Shown: one piece after another, positions 32,229-40,608 of the stretch | Layout: the number at the start of each line of letters is the position of its first letter | How positions within the stretch are numbered: the first letter of the stretch is position 1 | Assembly: GCF_013375035.1 (NCBI RefSeq) | Contig: NZ_CP056032.1 | Location: forward strand, 2,464,001-2,528,000 | Direction of reading: 5' to 3' | From: Spirosoma sp. KUDC1026 | Lineage (GTDB): Bacteria > Bacteroidota > Bacteroidia > Cytophagales > Spirosomataceae | DNA: 64,000 nucleotides | Translations under genes and position numbers: made by a program | The notes under the pieces: model-generated | Told to the model about the DNA's origin: nothing | Database searches by the model: none | The model's input: the letters and a program-made list of their open reading frames with translations, nothing else

Positions 32229-34427
32229 CTATCTGTTTCCGCCACCAATGGCCGAGGGCGAGCCCATTCCCTGCGAAAGAGTCATCAATTTGTCGCTTAA
32301 CGTCTGAATGGCTTTTTTGTAACGTCCCTCAATATCAGGCAGATTCGCCGTTGATTTGATCGATGCTTCGTAGAGCAAGGCGGGAAGCATCCAGGATGCG
32401 TAACCGCTGTTTGGGTCTGAGGACGCGTAGAGCGATCGGTACCAGGCGCCAAAAGCATTTCCTTTCGGATCGATGAACGACCGTTCCAGCAACCGCAGCT
32501 CCTTATTCAATTCAACCAGTTTATCTGTCCGGCCCGCTTTGAGGTAATTCTGACGGGCTAATTCGCAGGCATCGGCGTTTTTTTTCATGTCGGCAACGGT
32601 ACTGAGCAGTGGCGCAATGGAATACGTGGGTGCATACGCCTGAATCGCTTTTTCGGCCGCTTTCAGGTGCACTGCCAGATCGGTTGGGTAACGTGCTACG
32701 TCGTAGGGAACCAGGTCGGCGTTGGCGAGACGGAGCGTCATCGTGCCAACGATCTGTTCCATCATCGGTCCCATTTTGTAAGTCGGGTCGGAGAACTTGT
32801 CGTAGAAGTACAGATCATCATACTGCGAGTGGTACAGTGTCGGACCTTCCATGCCCGCACTCAGCGCCGGAATACCGATGTGCATATACGGAGCAATGTG
32901 GTCTGAGCCGCCACCTAAGTTACCAATCGATGGCTCTCCCGCCTGAACCGCCGGAGCCGAGGAGCCCGTTACGCGGGTTGGATTGTTATTGGCATTATTC
33001 CCCAGCCAGGTCTGATAAACCGTTTTGTTTGAATCCGGATAGTCTACCGACTGCGTGGCCTCGATAATCAGCTTTTTCATCGACGGTGATGCACTGGCTC
33101 CGAACTTCCGGCCCGAAACAGCTGCGTCGTAATTCATGTAGGCCACCGCCTTCTGAGTCAGTTCATCGCGGAACTGCTCCGACCACTCGGCCGAACCAAT
33201 AACACCGGGTTCTTCGGCATCCCAGTGACAGACTTTGATGGTACGCCGGGGTTTTTGCCCCGCTTTCGCCAGTTTGCCCAGCGATTCGGTCATACTCAGC
33301 AGCATCGCCGTACCCGAGTTAGGGTCCGTAGCGCCATACCCCCAGGCATCGTAGTGGCAGCCCGCAATGATCCACTCGTCGGGGAATTCACTGCCGGTCA
33401 GCGTACCAACCACCTGATAAATGCGCTGGATGGTTTTTTCCTGCCTCACCATCAGCCGAACTTTTAGGTCGGGACCACCTTCCAGCCGGTACGTGTAGGG
33501 CAGACCGCCCTGCCAGCCCGCCGGTACAGCGCGCAGACCCGTCATGCGTTTCAGGATTTCGGTCGCCGAACCATACGGGAGGGGCGTTACCGGAATTTTG
33601 TGCAGACCAACGGCATTCTGATCCAGCCGTTTCGGGGTATTCTTGGCGTCCATCGGTAAGGCTGGCTCACCGGGTGTCAGGGGGTCACCCGTGTAGGGTG
33701 TAGTCAGCAGGGAGCCGCGCTGAATGACGCTTTCGCTGTAAAAAGGGCCTTCGGGAAACGTCAGCCCACGCATATACCCCGAATCGGCGGGGTCGGTAAA
33801 GATAATGACGCCAGCCGCACCGGCCGCCTGCGCAAACTGGGCTTTGTAACCCCGGAAGTTACCCCCGTAACGGGCCAGCACAATCTTGCCTTTGACCGGA
33901 ATGCCCATAGCTGCCAGTTGTTCAAAATCCTCCTTACGGCCGTAGTTGGCGTACACGACCTCGGCCGTTACGTCGCCGGAGCCCGACCAGGCGTTGTAGC
34001 CGGGTGTCAGGCGTGGGTCGCTGCTGTACTTGTCTTCTTTGAACAGAAACTCCCGAATGTTGAGCGGCTGCCGAACTGGGTTCACCAGTTCAACGGCAAT
34101 ATCGCCGGGGCCTTTAGGCAGCAGGACATCGTGCGGATAAATATCGACCTGCCAGCCCGCCTTGCGCATCGTTTCGGCAATGTAATCGCGCACTTTCTCG
34201 TTCTCGGGCGAGCCGGTAATGTGCGGGGCGCTGCACAGCTTCTCAAGGTGATTTTTGAACGCAGCCGACGACTGTTTACTCTTGAAGTCGGCTTCGATCT
34301 TTAACTGTGTTGCCTGCCGGGCGGGCGTAAATCCGGTGAGGGTGGTCGTTTGAGCCCAGGAAGACGTCAGGGTAGAGGCTACCAGAAACGCTGTTCCTAG
34401 CTGGGTACGGAGGTAGGTGTCTTTCAT
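32229..34427 (-). CDS. Secreted M28-family metallopeptidase (glutamate carboxypeptidase II-like)
   Basis: Encodes 732 residues with a Sec signal (TQLGTAFLVASTLTSSWA). The layout follows the PSMA/transferrin-receptor family: a protease-associated domain (VKGKIVLARYGGNFRGYKAQ, AAGAAGVIIFTDPADSGYM), the M28 catalytic domain and a C-terminal helical dimerisation domain. Di-zinc ligands are visible in IIAGCHYDAWGYGATDPNSG (His, Asp), WDAEEPGVIGS (Glu-Glu), AYMNYDAAVSG (Asp) and LYHSQYDDLYFYD (His). It probably trims peptides in the periplasm or outside the cell. It is monocistronic with its own terminator. Confidence 0.93.
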   Translation of the reverse strand: MKDTYLRTQLGTAFLVASTLTSSWAQTTTLTGFTPARQATQLKIEADFKSKQSSAAFKNHLEKLCSAPHITGSPENEKVRDYIAETMRKAGWQVDIYPHDVLLPKGPGDIAVELVNPVRQPLNIREFLFKEDKYSSDPRLTPGYNAWSGSGDVTAEVVYANYGRKEDFEQLAAMGIPVKGKIVLARYGGNFRGYKAQFAQAAGAAGVIIFTDPADSGYMRGLTFPEGPFYSESVIQRGSLLTTPYTGDPLTPGEPALPMDAKNTPKRLDQNAVGLHKIPVTPLPYGSATEILKRMTGLRAVPAGWQGGLPYTYRLEGGPDLKVRLMVRQEKTIQRIYQVVGTLTGSEFPDEWIIAGCHYDAWGYGATDPNSGTAMLLSMTESLGKLAKAGQKPRRTIKVCHWDAEEPGVIGSAEWSEQFRDELTQKAVAYMNYDAAVSGRKFGASASPSMKKLIIEATQSVDYPDSNKTVYQTWLGNNANNNPTRVTGSSAPAVQAGEPSIGNLGGGSDHIAPYMHIGIPALSAGMEGPTLYHSQYDDLYFYDKFSDPTYKMGPMMEQIVGTMTLRLANADLVPYDVARYPTDLAVHLKAAEKAIQAYAPTYSIAPLLSTVADMKKNADACELARQNYLKAGRTDKLVELNKELRLLERSFIDPKGNAFGAWYRSLYASSDPNSGYASWMLPALLYEASIKSTANLPDIEGRYKKAIQTLSDKLMTLSQGMGSPSAIGGGNR

Positions 34428-34512
34428 GTAATTTAGGTTGTATACTGCTCAAATATCGGTTTTTTATGTGGCAATGATTGTGAAAGGTAGATTAATATTT
34501 GGAATAAAAGAA

Positions 34513-34534
34513 GAGGGTGCCAGTCGGCACCCTC
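34513..34534 (-). terminator. Terminator of the LolA-like gene
   Basis: GAGGGTGCC (34513-34521) and GGCACCCTC (34526-34534) form a 9-bp GC-rich stem around AGTC. On the minus strand it runs into TTCTTTTATT. It is placed about 30 bp after the stop at 34563. Confidence 0.8.
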
Positions 34535-34562
34535 GCATACTAATCCAGACGTAACGGATCGT

Positions 34563-35279
34563 TTATTTAGGCTTGGTAAATACCGCCGGGTCGATAGTTG
34601 TATTGAAGGCAACGTTCGTTACCGTCGCCGTAACCGGGACCGGTACGCTGGGAATGGTCATTTCGCTGGTGTAGGGTACACTGATACCGTCTACAGGTTT
34701 GTAATTGGAGTAGGTCGAGGTGGTTGTAACCTGTTGCCCCTGCGCGTTAATAACGCCTTTAGTGCCCACCAACTGATACGTACCAGTGTCCAGGTAATAG
34801 TTGAACACCCCTTCCGGCCGGGTGACTTTCAGGTTGAATACATCCTTGTTTTTGAATTTTTCCTTACCTACCAGTTCATACGGATAGTTGTTGGCTTTCA
34901 GGTAAGCCAACTGAAACATGTTCGGCTCGGTAGTGCCTTTGGCCGCTTTAATGGCGTCGGCGGGTAAATCCTGCGCGTTGCCACCCTGCATAGGGTTGAT
35001 CATCCAGCCCGTGTCGCCATCGATTACGTTCGTGATCTGCTGTCCCATGACCGATACGTCGCTACGTACTGATTTACCCAGTACGTATACCGTTTTGGAT
35101 GTCAGTTCCATCCCCTGAATAGACATGGTCTGGTCGTACTGCATCGTTTTGATGGCAGCAAGTTTATCTGCTCCACCCAGAGCGGTAACGTGTTTACTGA
35201 TAATATCGTCGGCGGTCTGGGCAAACACTAACGCAGGCAGAGCCACTATAGCCAGGAGCGTGAAGAATTGTCTTTTCAT
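34563..35279 (-). CDS. Periplasmic LolA/LppX-fold protein (outer-membrane lipoprotein-sorting-like)
   Basis: Encodes 238 residues with a signal peptide (MKRQFFTLLAIVALPALVFA). The mature protein starts TADDIISKHVTALGGADKL, typical of a Bacteroidota group annotated as outer-membrane lipoprotein-sorting proteins. Strands such as DGDTGWMINPMQ, KDVFNLKVTRPEGVFNYYLD and YSNYKPVDGISVPYTSE fit the half-barrel LolA-type fold that shields a lipid or lipoprotein acyl chain. True LolA is usually near lolC/ftsK; here the gene is alone, so it may be a paralogue with another ligand. Confidence 0.8.
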   Translation of the reverse strand: MKRQFFTLLAIVALPALVFAQTADDIISKHVTALGGADKLAAIKTMQYDQTMSIQGMELTSKTVYVLGKSVRSDVSVMGQQITNVIDGDTGWMINPMQGGNAQDLPADAIKAAKGTTEPNMFQLAYLKANNYPYELVGKEKFKNKDVFNLKVTRPEGVFNYYLDTGTYQLVGTKGVINAQGQQVTTTSTYSNYKPVDGISVPYTSEMTIPSVPVPVTATVTNVAFNTTIDPAVFTKPK

Positions 35280-35438
35280 AAAAAGTCAGGTCAAAACCGG
35301 CCCAAATGTAATGAATTTGCCTCCTCCAACGGGTGATTCAAATCAGGACCTGGAAGCCGTAACTGCCTGTTGTTCGTTTGGATGGCTGACCGCCGTTTTT
35401 TACCTTCATCCGCGCAAACGCTTAACCAACATTTTCCC

Positions 35439-36662
35439 ATGTCAACAGCAACCCGGGTAAAATTGTCCATTATGATGTTTCTCCAGTTTTTTGTCTGGGG
35501 AGCCTGGTATGGACAAATGAGTAAATATCAATTGGTACAACTACATTCCACTGGTGATCAGGTCGGAAATGCTTACACGACTTTCTCGCTGGCTATGCTG
35601 GTGGCGCCATTTTTCGTGGGGCTTATTGCCGATCGTTACTTTGCCGCTCAGAAAGTTCTGGGTATCCTCAACCTACTGGGCGCTGTGGTGCTCTATTTCA
35701 TTACGCAGAATACCGATGCCGACAATTTTCTGTACCTGATTCTGGCCTACTGCCTGACGTTTGCGCCAACCCTGGCCCTGACGGCTTCGATCGCCCTGCA
35801 GCAAATGCGCGTTCCTGAGAAGGAATTTCCCGGTATCCGGGTGCTGGGTACGGTTGCGTGGATTGTCGTAACGAACATTGTTGGGTATTACGGCTTTGGC
35901 GACAAAGTAGCTATTTTCCAGCTGGCAATGTATTCGGCCGCTATCTTGGGCGTTTTTGCATTCTTCCTGCCCGATACACCACCTAAACCAGCAACGTCAA
36001 CCTCCGTATCACAGATTCTGGGGCTGGATGCGTTCAAGCTTTTCAAAGATCGTTCGTTCGCTATTTTCTTTCTGTCGTCGGTGCTGGTGTGTATCCCTCT
36101 GTCGTTCTACTACGCTATGGCCAACCCCTCGCTGACGGATGCCGGGATGCAGAACGTTGAGAACAAAATGTCACTGGGGCAGGCGTCAGAGTTCTTTTTT
36201 ATGCTCATGATTCCCCTGGCCTTTACGCGGCTGGGCGTTAAGAACATGATCATTGTTGGGCTGATTGCCTGGATTGTTCGCTTCCTGATGTTTGGGTATG
36301 GTGATGCGGGTTCGGGCGAGTGGATGTTCTACATCGCTATCGTGCTGCATGGCGTCTGCTATGATTTCTTCTTCGTGACGGGCCAGATTTACACGGACAA
36401 TAAAGCCGGCGACAAGATCAAATCGTCGGCGCAGGGGCTCATCTCGCTGGCGACCTACGGCATTGGTATGGGAATCGGCTCGAAGCTGTCGGGTATCGTG
36501 CTGGATATGTACACCCGTCCGGACGGTACCAAAGACTGGCTGTCGGTATGGCTGGTTCCGGCGGCCATTGCCGTTGTCGTGCTCATTATCTTCGTGCTTT
36601 TATTCTCCGACAAGAAGAAACCAGTTCCATCGGAAGGTGAGCTGGTAACGGGACCGTTATAA
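35439..36662 (+). CDS. Nucleoside:H+ symporter-type MFS permease (NupG-like)
   Basis: Encodes 407 residues from the ATG at 35439 (MSTATRVKLSIMMFLQFFVW); the frame extends upstream to 35370 without support. Twelve membrane segments and the opening LQFFVWGAWYGQMSKYQL are characteristic of the NupG/XapB nucleoside permease family, which imports nucleosides with protons. Further family features are MLVAPFFVGLIADRYFAAQK and ITYDNKAG-like cytosolic loops (IYTDNKAGDKIKSSAQGL). It ends in a short charged tail and a terminator-like hairpin. The substrate is inferred from the family. Confidence 0.9.
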   Translation: MSTATRVKLSIMMFLQFFVWGAWYGQMSKYQLVQLHSTGDQVGNAYTTFSLAMLVAPFFVGLIADRYFAAQKVLGILNLLGAVVLYFITQNTDADNFLYLILAYCLTFAPTLALTASIALQQMRVPEKEFPGIRVLGTVAWIVVTNIVGYYGFGDKVAIFQLAMYSAAILGVFAFFLPDTPPKPATSTSVSQILGLDAFKLFKDRSFAIFFLSSVLVCIPLSFYYAMANPSLTDAGMQNVENKMSLGQASEFFFMLMIPLAFTRLGVKNMIIVGLIAWIVRFLMFGYGDAGSGEWMFYIAIVLHGVCYDFFFVTGQIYTDNKAGDKIKSSAQGLISLATYGIGMGIGSKLSGIVLDMYTRPDGTKDWLSVWLVPAAIAVVVLIIFVLLFSDKKKPVPSEGELVTGPL

Positions 36663-36677
36663 AATATGAAAAATGAG

Positions 36678-36708
36678 AAAGGGGTGGAGATTTTGTCTGC
36701 CCCTTTTT
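36678..36708 (+). terminator. Terminator of the nucleoside permease gene
   Basis: AAAGGGG (36678-36684) can pair with CCCCTTT (36700-36706) over a 15-nt loop, followed by T residues. The T-tract also carries a promoter-like box for the next gene, so terminator and promoter are packed together. Confidence 0.55.
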
Positions 36709-36715
36709 AGTTTTG
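36708..36715 (+). promoter_or_regulatory. Candidate -7 box for the small gene and NTase pair
   Basis: TAGTTTTG fits TAnnTTTG only 5 bp before the ATG at 36721, which would give a nearly leaderless message. The -33 element is not evident. It lies inside the preceding terminator's T-tract, so the match could be chance. Confidence 0.35.
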
Positions 36716-36720
36716 TCTAT

Positions 36721-36918
36721 ATGGAAAAGAAACGACGAATTACGTTTTACACTAATCTGAACGGCCCCCACGAGGATCAGATTCGGGAGCAGGTAGCTAT
36801 GACTCCAGAAGAAAGGTGGCAGGTATTTTTGAAATTACGTCGTATGTATTATGGTCTGGTTGGTGACCCACCTAAACTAGAAAAAAGTATCACTGTTTCG
36901 CAACCGTCATGGATGTAG
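36721..36918 (+). CDS. Small protein preceding the second NTase
   Basis: Encodes 65 residues from the ATG at 36721 (MEKKRRITFYTNLNGPHEDQ). It is charged, with a helical segment MTPEERWQVFLKLRRMYYGL, a motif style common in small proteins next to nucleotidyltransferase-like genes. Its end overlaps the start of the following NTase gene by 10 bp, so the two are translationally coupled. It is a candidate antitoxin or partner; I recognise no named family. Confidence 0.65.
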   Translation: MEKKRRITFYTNLNGPHEDQIREQVAMTPEERWQVFLKLRRMYYGLVGDPPKLEKSITVSQPSWM

Positions 36919-37400
36919 AAAACTCTGAGTTTTTAGAATTTGTAGCAGTTGCCGATGATTGTCAGGTAGAATATATCCTGATCGGTGGGTTAGCGCTGAT
37001 CTTAAATGGAGCGGTGCGATTTACGCAGGATGCTGATCTTTGGCTAGAACCAACAAACGAAAACAGAGATCGTTTTATCAACGCTTTGTTGGCGTTTGGT
37101 TATGACGAAGAGATGGTACGGGGGATGCGCGAAGCAGATTTTACACAACCGAAAGCGGCACGTATTCATGACATACCCATGGATGTATTAACCAGCGTTC
37201 ATTATCGATTAGACTATGCCGCCTGTAGAAAACGTGCTAAGCCGTTTATTACCAAGGGCGGTCAGACTATCTATTTTCTTCATATCAACGATCTGCGAGA
37301 GACAAAAGTCCTGGCCCGTCGAACTAAAGACCTGAATGATATCATTATGATTGATGAAATCATTGAGGAAGTAAAAAAGCAGGGTGGCTCGCTGGACTGA
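36909..37400 (+). CDS. Nucleotidyltransferase-like protein (AbiEii/DUF6036-like)
   Basis: Encodes 163 residues. The motif YILIGGLALILNGAVRFTQDADLWLEP contains the Gly-Gly and the Asp-x-Asp pair of the minimal NTase fold. Downstream, DIPMDVLTSVHYRLDY supplies a further Asp, and YFLHINDLRETKVLARRTKDLNDI (given here over its key residues) is the usual Lys/Asp-rich helix of AbiEii-type and DUF6036 proteins. Relatives include abortive-infection and toxin proteins that nucleotidylate tRNA or proteins, and also uncharacterised chromosomal copies. It is coupled to the small gene before it. Confidence 0.8.
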   Translation: MDVENSEFLEFVAVADDCQVEYILIGGLALILNGAVRFTQDADLWLEPTNENRDRFINALLAFGYDEEMVRGMREADFTQPKAARIHDIPMDVLTSVHYRLDYAACRKRAKPFITKGGQTIYFLHINDLRETKVLARRTKDLNDIIMIDEIIEEVKKQGGSLD

Positions 37401-37418
37401 CTGCTTGTTTCGTTTCTT

Positions 37419-38204
37419 ATGCAACTTATTTCATACAATATAAACGGTATCCGGGCGGCTATTCGCAACGGGCTGATCGACTGGCTCAGTACCCAACAGT
37501 TTGATATTCTTTGCTTCCAGGAGGTGAAAGCCACCCACGACGTTGTCGATCTAAAACCGTTCGAGGAACTGGGTTATCAATACCACTGGCATGCCGCCGA
37601 GAAGAAAGGCTACTCGGGTGTCGCTACGTTCTCGAAGCAGGTGCCAACGAATACCGTTTCGGGGTGTGGACTCCGCGTATACGACTGCGAAGGACGAATC
37701 CTGCGCACTGATTTCGATGACCTGACCGTTCTGAACTGCTACTTTCCGTCGGGCACAACGGGCGAGTTGCGGCAGGGGGTTAAGATGGAGTTTTTGCGTG
37801 ATTTCTTCAACTACGTGGCTGAATTGCGAAAAACACGGCCGAAGGTGATCGTGGTTGGCGATTACAATATCGCGCACAATGCCATTGATATTCACGACCC
37901 CGTACGTAACAAACACACGACCGGCTTCCTGCCCGAAGAGCGGGCCTGGATGGATCAGTGGTTTGCCAGCGGCATGACGGACGCCTTTCGCTACAAGCAC
38001 CCCGACGACGTAGCCTACAGCTGGTGGAGCTACCGCGCCGGTGCCCGAAGCGGTAACAAAGGCTGGCGTATTGATTACGCATCCGTTACGGACAACCTGC
38101 GGGACCAGATCATCGACTGCCAAATGCTCCCCGACGCCGTCCACGCAGACCATTGCCCGGTACATTTGACAATGAGCAATTCTAAAGAGCGAAAGAGTGA
38201 ATGA
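37419..38204 (+). CDS. xth: Exodeoxyribonuclease III / AP endonuclease
   Basis: Encodes 261 residues. EEP-fold motifs appear in order: SYNINGIRAAIRNGL (Asn), FDILCFQEVKATHD (catalytic Glu), VVGDYNIAHNAIDIHDPVRN (Asp/Asn), AYSWWSYRAGARSGNKGWRI and HADHCPVHL (Asp-His). It cuts DNA at abasic sites and removes 3' blocking groups in base-excision repair. The conserved fold ends around HLTMS. The last eight residues (NSKERKSE) are encoded by the left arm of an octamer-armed hairpin, and the stop codon lies inside that arm. Confidence 0.95.
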   Translation: MQLISYNINGIRAAIRNGLIDWLSTQQFDILCFQEVKATHDVVDLKPFEELGYQYHWHAAEKKGYSGVATFSKQVPTNTVSGCGLRVYDCEGRILRTDFDDLTVLNCYFPSGTTGELRQGVKMEFLRDFFNYVAELRKTRPKVIVVGDYNIAHNAIDIHDPVRNKHTTGFLPEERAWMDQWFASGMTDAFRYKHPDDVAYSWWSYRAGARSGNKGWRIDYASVTDNLRDQIIDCQMLPDAVHADHCPVHLTMSNSKERKSE

Positions 38205-38264
38205 GTGAAAGAGCGGTTGCTTACGCGTCAGCCTATTCGCTCTTTCACTCATTCGCTCTTTCGC
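38189..38264. repeat. Octamer-armed inverted repeat H2
   Basis: The left arm (38189-38214) reads as units of GAGCGAAA, GAGTGAAT and GAGTGAAA. It pairs with the right arm (38239-38264) over 26 bp with a single G-U pair. The loop contains GCGTCAGCC followed by TATTCGC at the start of the right arm. The arm overlaps the 3' end of xth, and the pseudouridine synthase ATG (38274) comes 10 bp after the right arm. There is no T-tract. Confidence 0.88.
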
Positions 38265-38273
38265 CTTTGAATC

Positions 38274-38852
38274 ATGTATTACCTCATTTACAAGCCCTAC
38301 CTCATGCTCTCCCAATTTTCGAATGAGGGCGATAAGCTGACGCTGGCGGATCTGGCGTTTGATTTCCCATCGGATGTGTACCCAGTAGGGAGACTCGATG
38401 CCGACAGTGAAGGGCTGCTGCTGCTTACCAGTGATAAGCAACTCAATCACCGCCTGCTGAACCCAAAGTTTCGGCACAACCGGACGTACTACGTTCAGGT
38501 CGATGGGGCGCTAACGACCGAAGCCTGTCAGCAACTGTCGGATGGCGTTACCATATCCGTCGATGGGAAGAAATACGCTACGTTACCAGGCAACGCACAG
38601 CCTCTTGCCGAACCAAATCTGCCCGACCGCAATCCGCCTATTCGGTATCGCGCTACCATTCCAACCTCCTGGCTGGCTATCTCGCTGCACGAAGGCAAAA
38701 ACCGACAGGTCCGTAAGATGACGGCTGCTGTCGGTTTTCCAACGCTTCGGCTGGTGCGCTGGGCTATTGAAGGACTGACCGCCGAGGGGATGCAGCCGGG
38801 CGATGTCCGGGAGCTGAGTCGGGCAGAAGTTATGCGCGGATTGCGTTTATGA
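38274..38852 (+). CDS. Pseudouridine synthase, RluE/RsuA type
   Basis: Encodes 192 residues. It starts YYLIYKPYLMLSQFSNEGD and has the catalytic segment VYPVGRLDADSEGLLLLTSD (Asp nucleophile), then the RsuA-family NRTYYVQVDGALT and LHEGKNRQVRKMTAAVGFPT. There is no S4 domain at the N-terminus, as in RluE, which makes pseudouridine in 23S rRNA. It probably acts on rRNA; RluE is the nearest match by length and motif. It is separated from xth by the hairpin described above. Confidence 0.9.
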   Translation: MYYLIYKPYLMLSQFSNEGDKLTLADLAFDFPSDVYPVGRLDADSEGLLLLTSDKQLNHRLLNPKFRHNRTYYVQVDGALTTEACQQLSDGVTISVDGKKYATLPGNAQPLAEPNLPDRNPPIRYRATIPTSWLAISLHEGKNRQVRKMTAAVGFPTLRLVRWAIEGLTAEGMQPGDVRELSRAEVMRGLRL

Positions 38853-38927
38853 ACGTTGGCAAAGTTGGTCGCTTTGATTAGCAACCGTAGATGAGTTAAA
38901 ACAGTACCAACGGTCACGATCGCTAGC

Positions 38928-39623
38928 TTATAAAACTCCTTCGTCAGCAAAGCTGTAGTAAGCTTTGTCGGTGAAGATAAGGTGGTCCAGTACGGGAATA
39001 TCCAGCAGACGCCCGGCGTCTTTAAGTTTTTTGGTCAGGTCTTTATCTGCCTGGGAGGGCGTCAGGTTGCCCGATGGATGATTATGAAGCAGAATCATTG
39101 ATGAGGCCAGGTGCTCCAGCGCCTGCTTAAAAATAATTTTCGGGTCGGCAACCGTTCCCGACACCCCCCCGGTACTGATCTGAACGGGGCGAAGCACTTC
39201 GTTAGCCCGGTTCATCAGTAAAATCCAGAACTCTTCGTGGGGTTTATCGATCAGGTGTGGGATCATCTCGTTGTACGCATCGCGGGAGCAGGTAATCCGG
39301 GCGCGTGTCGGGCGGTCCTGTTCCTTGCGCCGACGACCCAGTTCGAGCGCGGCCACAATACTGATGGCTTTGGCCTCGCCAATACCCCGAAACTTCGACA
39401 GGTCTTTGATGCTCAGCTTGGCCAGTTCGTTGAGGTTGTTATTGACGCTTTTGAGAATGATCCTGGCCACATCAACGGCCGTCAGGTCGACGGTGCCGGA
39501 GTTAATGAGAATAGCAATCAGTTCGGCTTCGGAAAGGGCGGCTTTTCCTTTCAACATCAGTTTCTCGCGGGGACGATCTTCTTCGGCCCAGCTCTGGATG
39601 TTGCCGGATGTTACGTAGGTCAT
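38928..39623 (-). CDS. radC: RadC-family JAB/JAMM protein
   Basis: About 231 residues from the ATG at 39623 (MTYVTSGNIQSWAEEDRPRE). Helix-hairpin-helix-like N-terminal half (LAKLSIKDLSKFRGIGEAKA) and a C-terminal JAMM domain with MILLHNHPSGNLTPSQAD, the His-x-His...Ser...Asp zinc site. The family was named for a repair phenotype, but its biochemical role is uncertain; it is probably a metalloprotease-like fold. It is complete and alone on the minus strand. Confidence 0.93.
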   Translation of the reverse strand: MTYVTSGNIQSWAEEDRPREKLMLKGKAALSEAELIAILINSGTVDLTAVDVARIILKSVNNNLNELAKLSIKDLSKFRGIGEAKAISIVAALELGRRRKEQDRPTRARITCSRDAYNEMIPHLIDKPHEEFWILLMNRANEVLRPVQISTGGVSGTVADPKIIFKQALEHLASSMILLHNHPSGNLTPSQADKDLTKKLKDAGRLLDIPVLDHLIFTDKAYYSFADEGVL

Positions 39624-39663
39624 GGAAACGAGTAGGTTACGGTAGAATTTCGTTTCCAAAATG

Positions 39664-39698
39664 CATAAAAAAACCTTACCCGCAACTAGGTAAGGTTT
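39664..39698 (-). terminator. Terminator of rpsT
   Basis: AAACCTTACC (39671-39680) pairs with GGTAAGGTTT (39689-39698). On the minus strand the stem is followed by seven T residues. It lies about 45 bp beyond the rpsT stop. Confidence 0.85.
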
Positions 39699-39741
39699 CT
39701 GAAAAACAAGTCCGTATAGGACGGAACAAAAACGCAGTAGC

Positions 39742-40014
39742 TTACGCCTGAGCAGCAGCTGGTTTCAGGTTGTTCACAAAACGAGCCAGCTTCGATTTAT
39801 TGTTCGACGCTTTGTTTTTGTGAATGATATTCCGTTTTGCCAGTTTATCCAGTGCCGACGAAACCGATTTGAATAGCTCAACAGCCATTGCGTGATCGGT
39901 CGTAGTACGTAGTTTCTTTACCATGTTCCGGGTGGTTACGTGCTGGTAACGGTTCAATAACCGCTTTTTCGCACTCGACCGGATTGCCTTTTTTGCTGAC
40001 TTATGATTTGCCAT
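39742..40014 (-). CDS. rpsT: 30S ribosomal protein S20
   Basis: Encodes 90 residues, basic and helical: MANHKSAKKAIRSSAKKRLL, then a Lys/Arg-rich continuation ending KLARFVNNLKPAAAQA. This is the usual S20 sequence and length. S20 binds 16S rRNA early in small-subunit assembly. It has a recognisable promoter and a strong terminator, so it is a single-gene unit. Confidence 0.97.
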   Translation of the reverse strand: MANHKSAKKAIRSSAKKRLLNRYQHVTTRNMVKKLRTTTDHAMAVELFKSVSSALDKLAKRNIIHKNKASNNKSKLARFVNNLKPAAAQA

Positions 40015-40054
40015 CGATATGTAATAATAAAATCGTTATCGCGATATGAGGGCG

Positions 40055-40085
40055 CAAAAATAAGAAATTCGGGGAGAACAACCAA
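40055..40085 (-). promoter_or_regulatory. Promoter of rpsT
   Basis: On the minus strand TATTTTTG (40055-40062) fits TAnnTTTG. TTGG (40082-40085) stands 19 nt upstream, where the Bacteroidota -33 TTTG box is expected. The box is about 40 bp before the ATG. It overlaps the terminator of the upstream gene. Confidence 0.6.
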
Positions 40086-40105
40086 TAGTTCGCCCCGAAT
40101 TTCTT
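40062..40105 (-). terminator. Terminator after the Dabb-like gene
   Basis: 40062-40079 pairs with 40088-40105 over 18 bp with one mismatch around an 8-nt loop. The stem starts 15 bp after the stop of the leftward Dabb-like gene; its inner region is GC-rich and its outer ends AT-rich. Confidence 0.7.
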
Positions 40106-40119
40106 AATGATGTACGTCT

Positions 40120-40518
40120 TTACTGGCGAATATCTGCGTTGATTGTCAACGTATTCGCCCAGGTTGCCTTGTTTTCAGTCAGGAATTGCCTATAGACGGT
40201 GCTGTTTTCAAAAAGCTTGATGTCGTCCTCGCTCTGAAAGGTCAGATAATGAACGACGTCATAATCGGCCGTTGATTGATTGGGCAGGATCGTACGCCCT
40301 GATTTGTAGCTGATAATTTGCGGAACCTCGTGTTTCATCATCGCGAAGGCGCTCATTTGTTGTTCAACCGCTTTAGTATCAACACCATTTTTGTATTTGA
40401 TGCATACAATTTGTTGTTTTTGGGCCTTTCTTGCCGGTGAGTAGGCACCATAAACCGTTAGGGCAAAAGCACCCAGTAACATAATAATTAAAGTGTAGCC
40501 TTTTACTTTAGCATTCAT
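40120..40518 (-). CDS. Dabb-like (stress-responsive alpha/beta-barrel) exported protein
   Basis: About 132 residues from the ATG at 40518 (MNAKVKGYTLIIMLLGAFAL); the frame to 40569 has a non-native lead. One N-terminal hydrophobic segment acts as signal or anchor. The rest has the QIVCIKYKNGVDTKAVEQQM, SAFAMMKHEVPQIISYKSGR and YDVVHYLTFQSEDDIKLF pattern of the small dimeric Dabb ferredoxin-like fold. Many such proteins have no known function. It is divergent from the PLC-like gene 90 bp away. Confidence 0.75.
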   Translation of the reverse strand: MNAKVKGYTLIIMLLGAFALTVYGAYSPARKAQKQQIVCIKYKNGVDTKAVEQQMSAFAMMKHEVPQIISYKSGRTILPNQSTADYDVVHYLTFQSEDDIKLFENSTVYRQFLTENKATWANTLTINADIRQ

Positions 40519-40608
40519 AATTAGTGTATTTCCTGATAAGTCAAAATAAAATTCCGAAAACACGGACATTCAAAATATAATAATTAAAATAATTATAAAT
40601 AAAGTACC

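Noticed and set aside
37551-38477. Leftward frame of 308 codons across xth, H2 and the pseudouridine synthase
   Set aside because: Antisense to two real genes and crossing a repeat; no recognisable domain.
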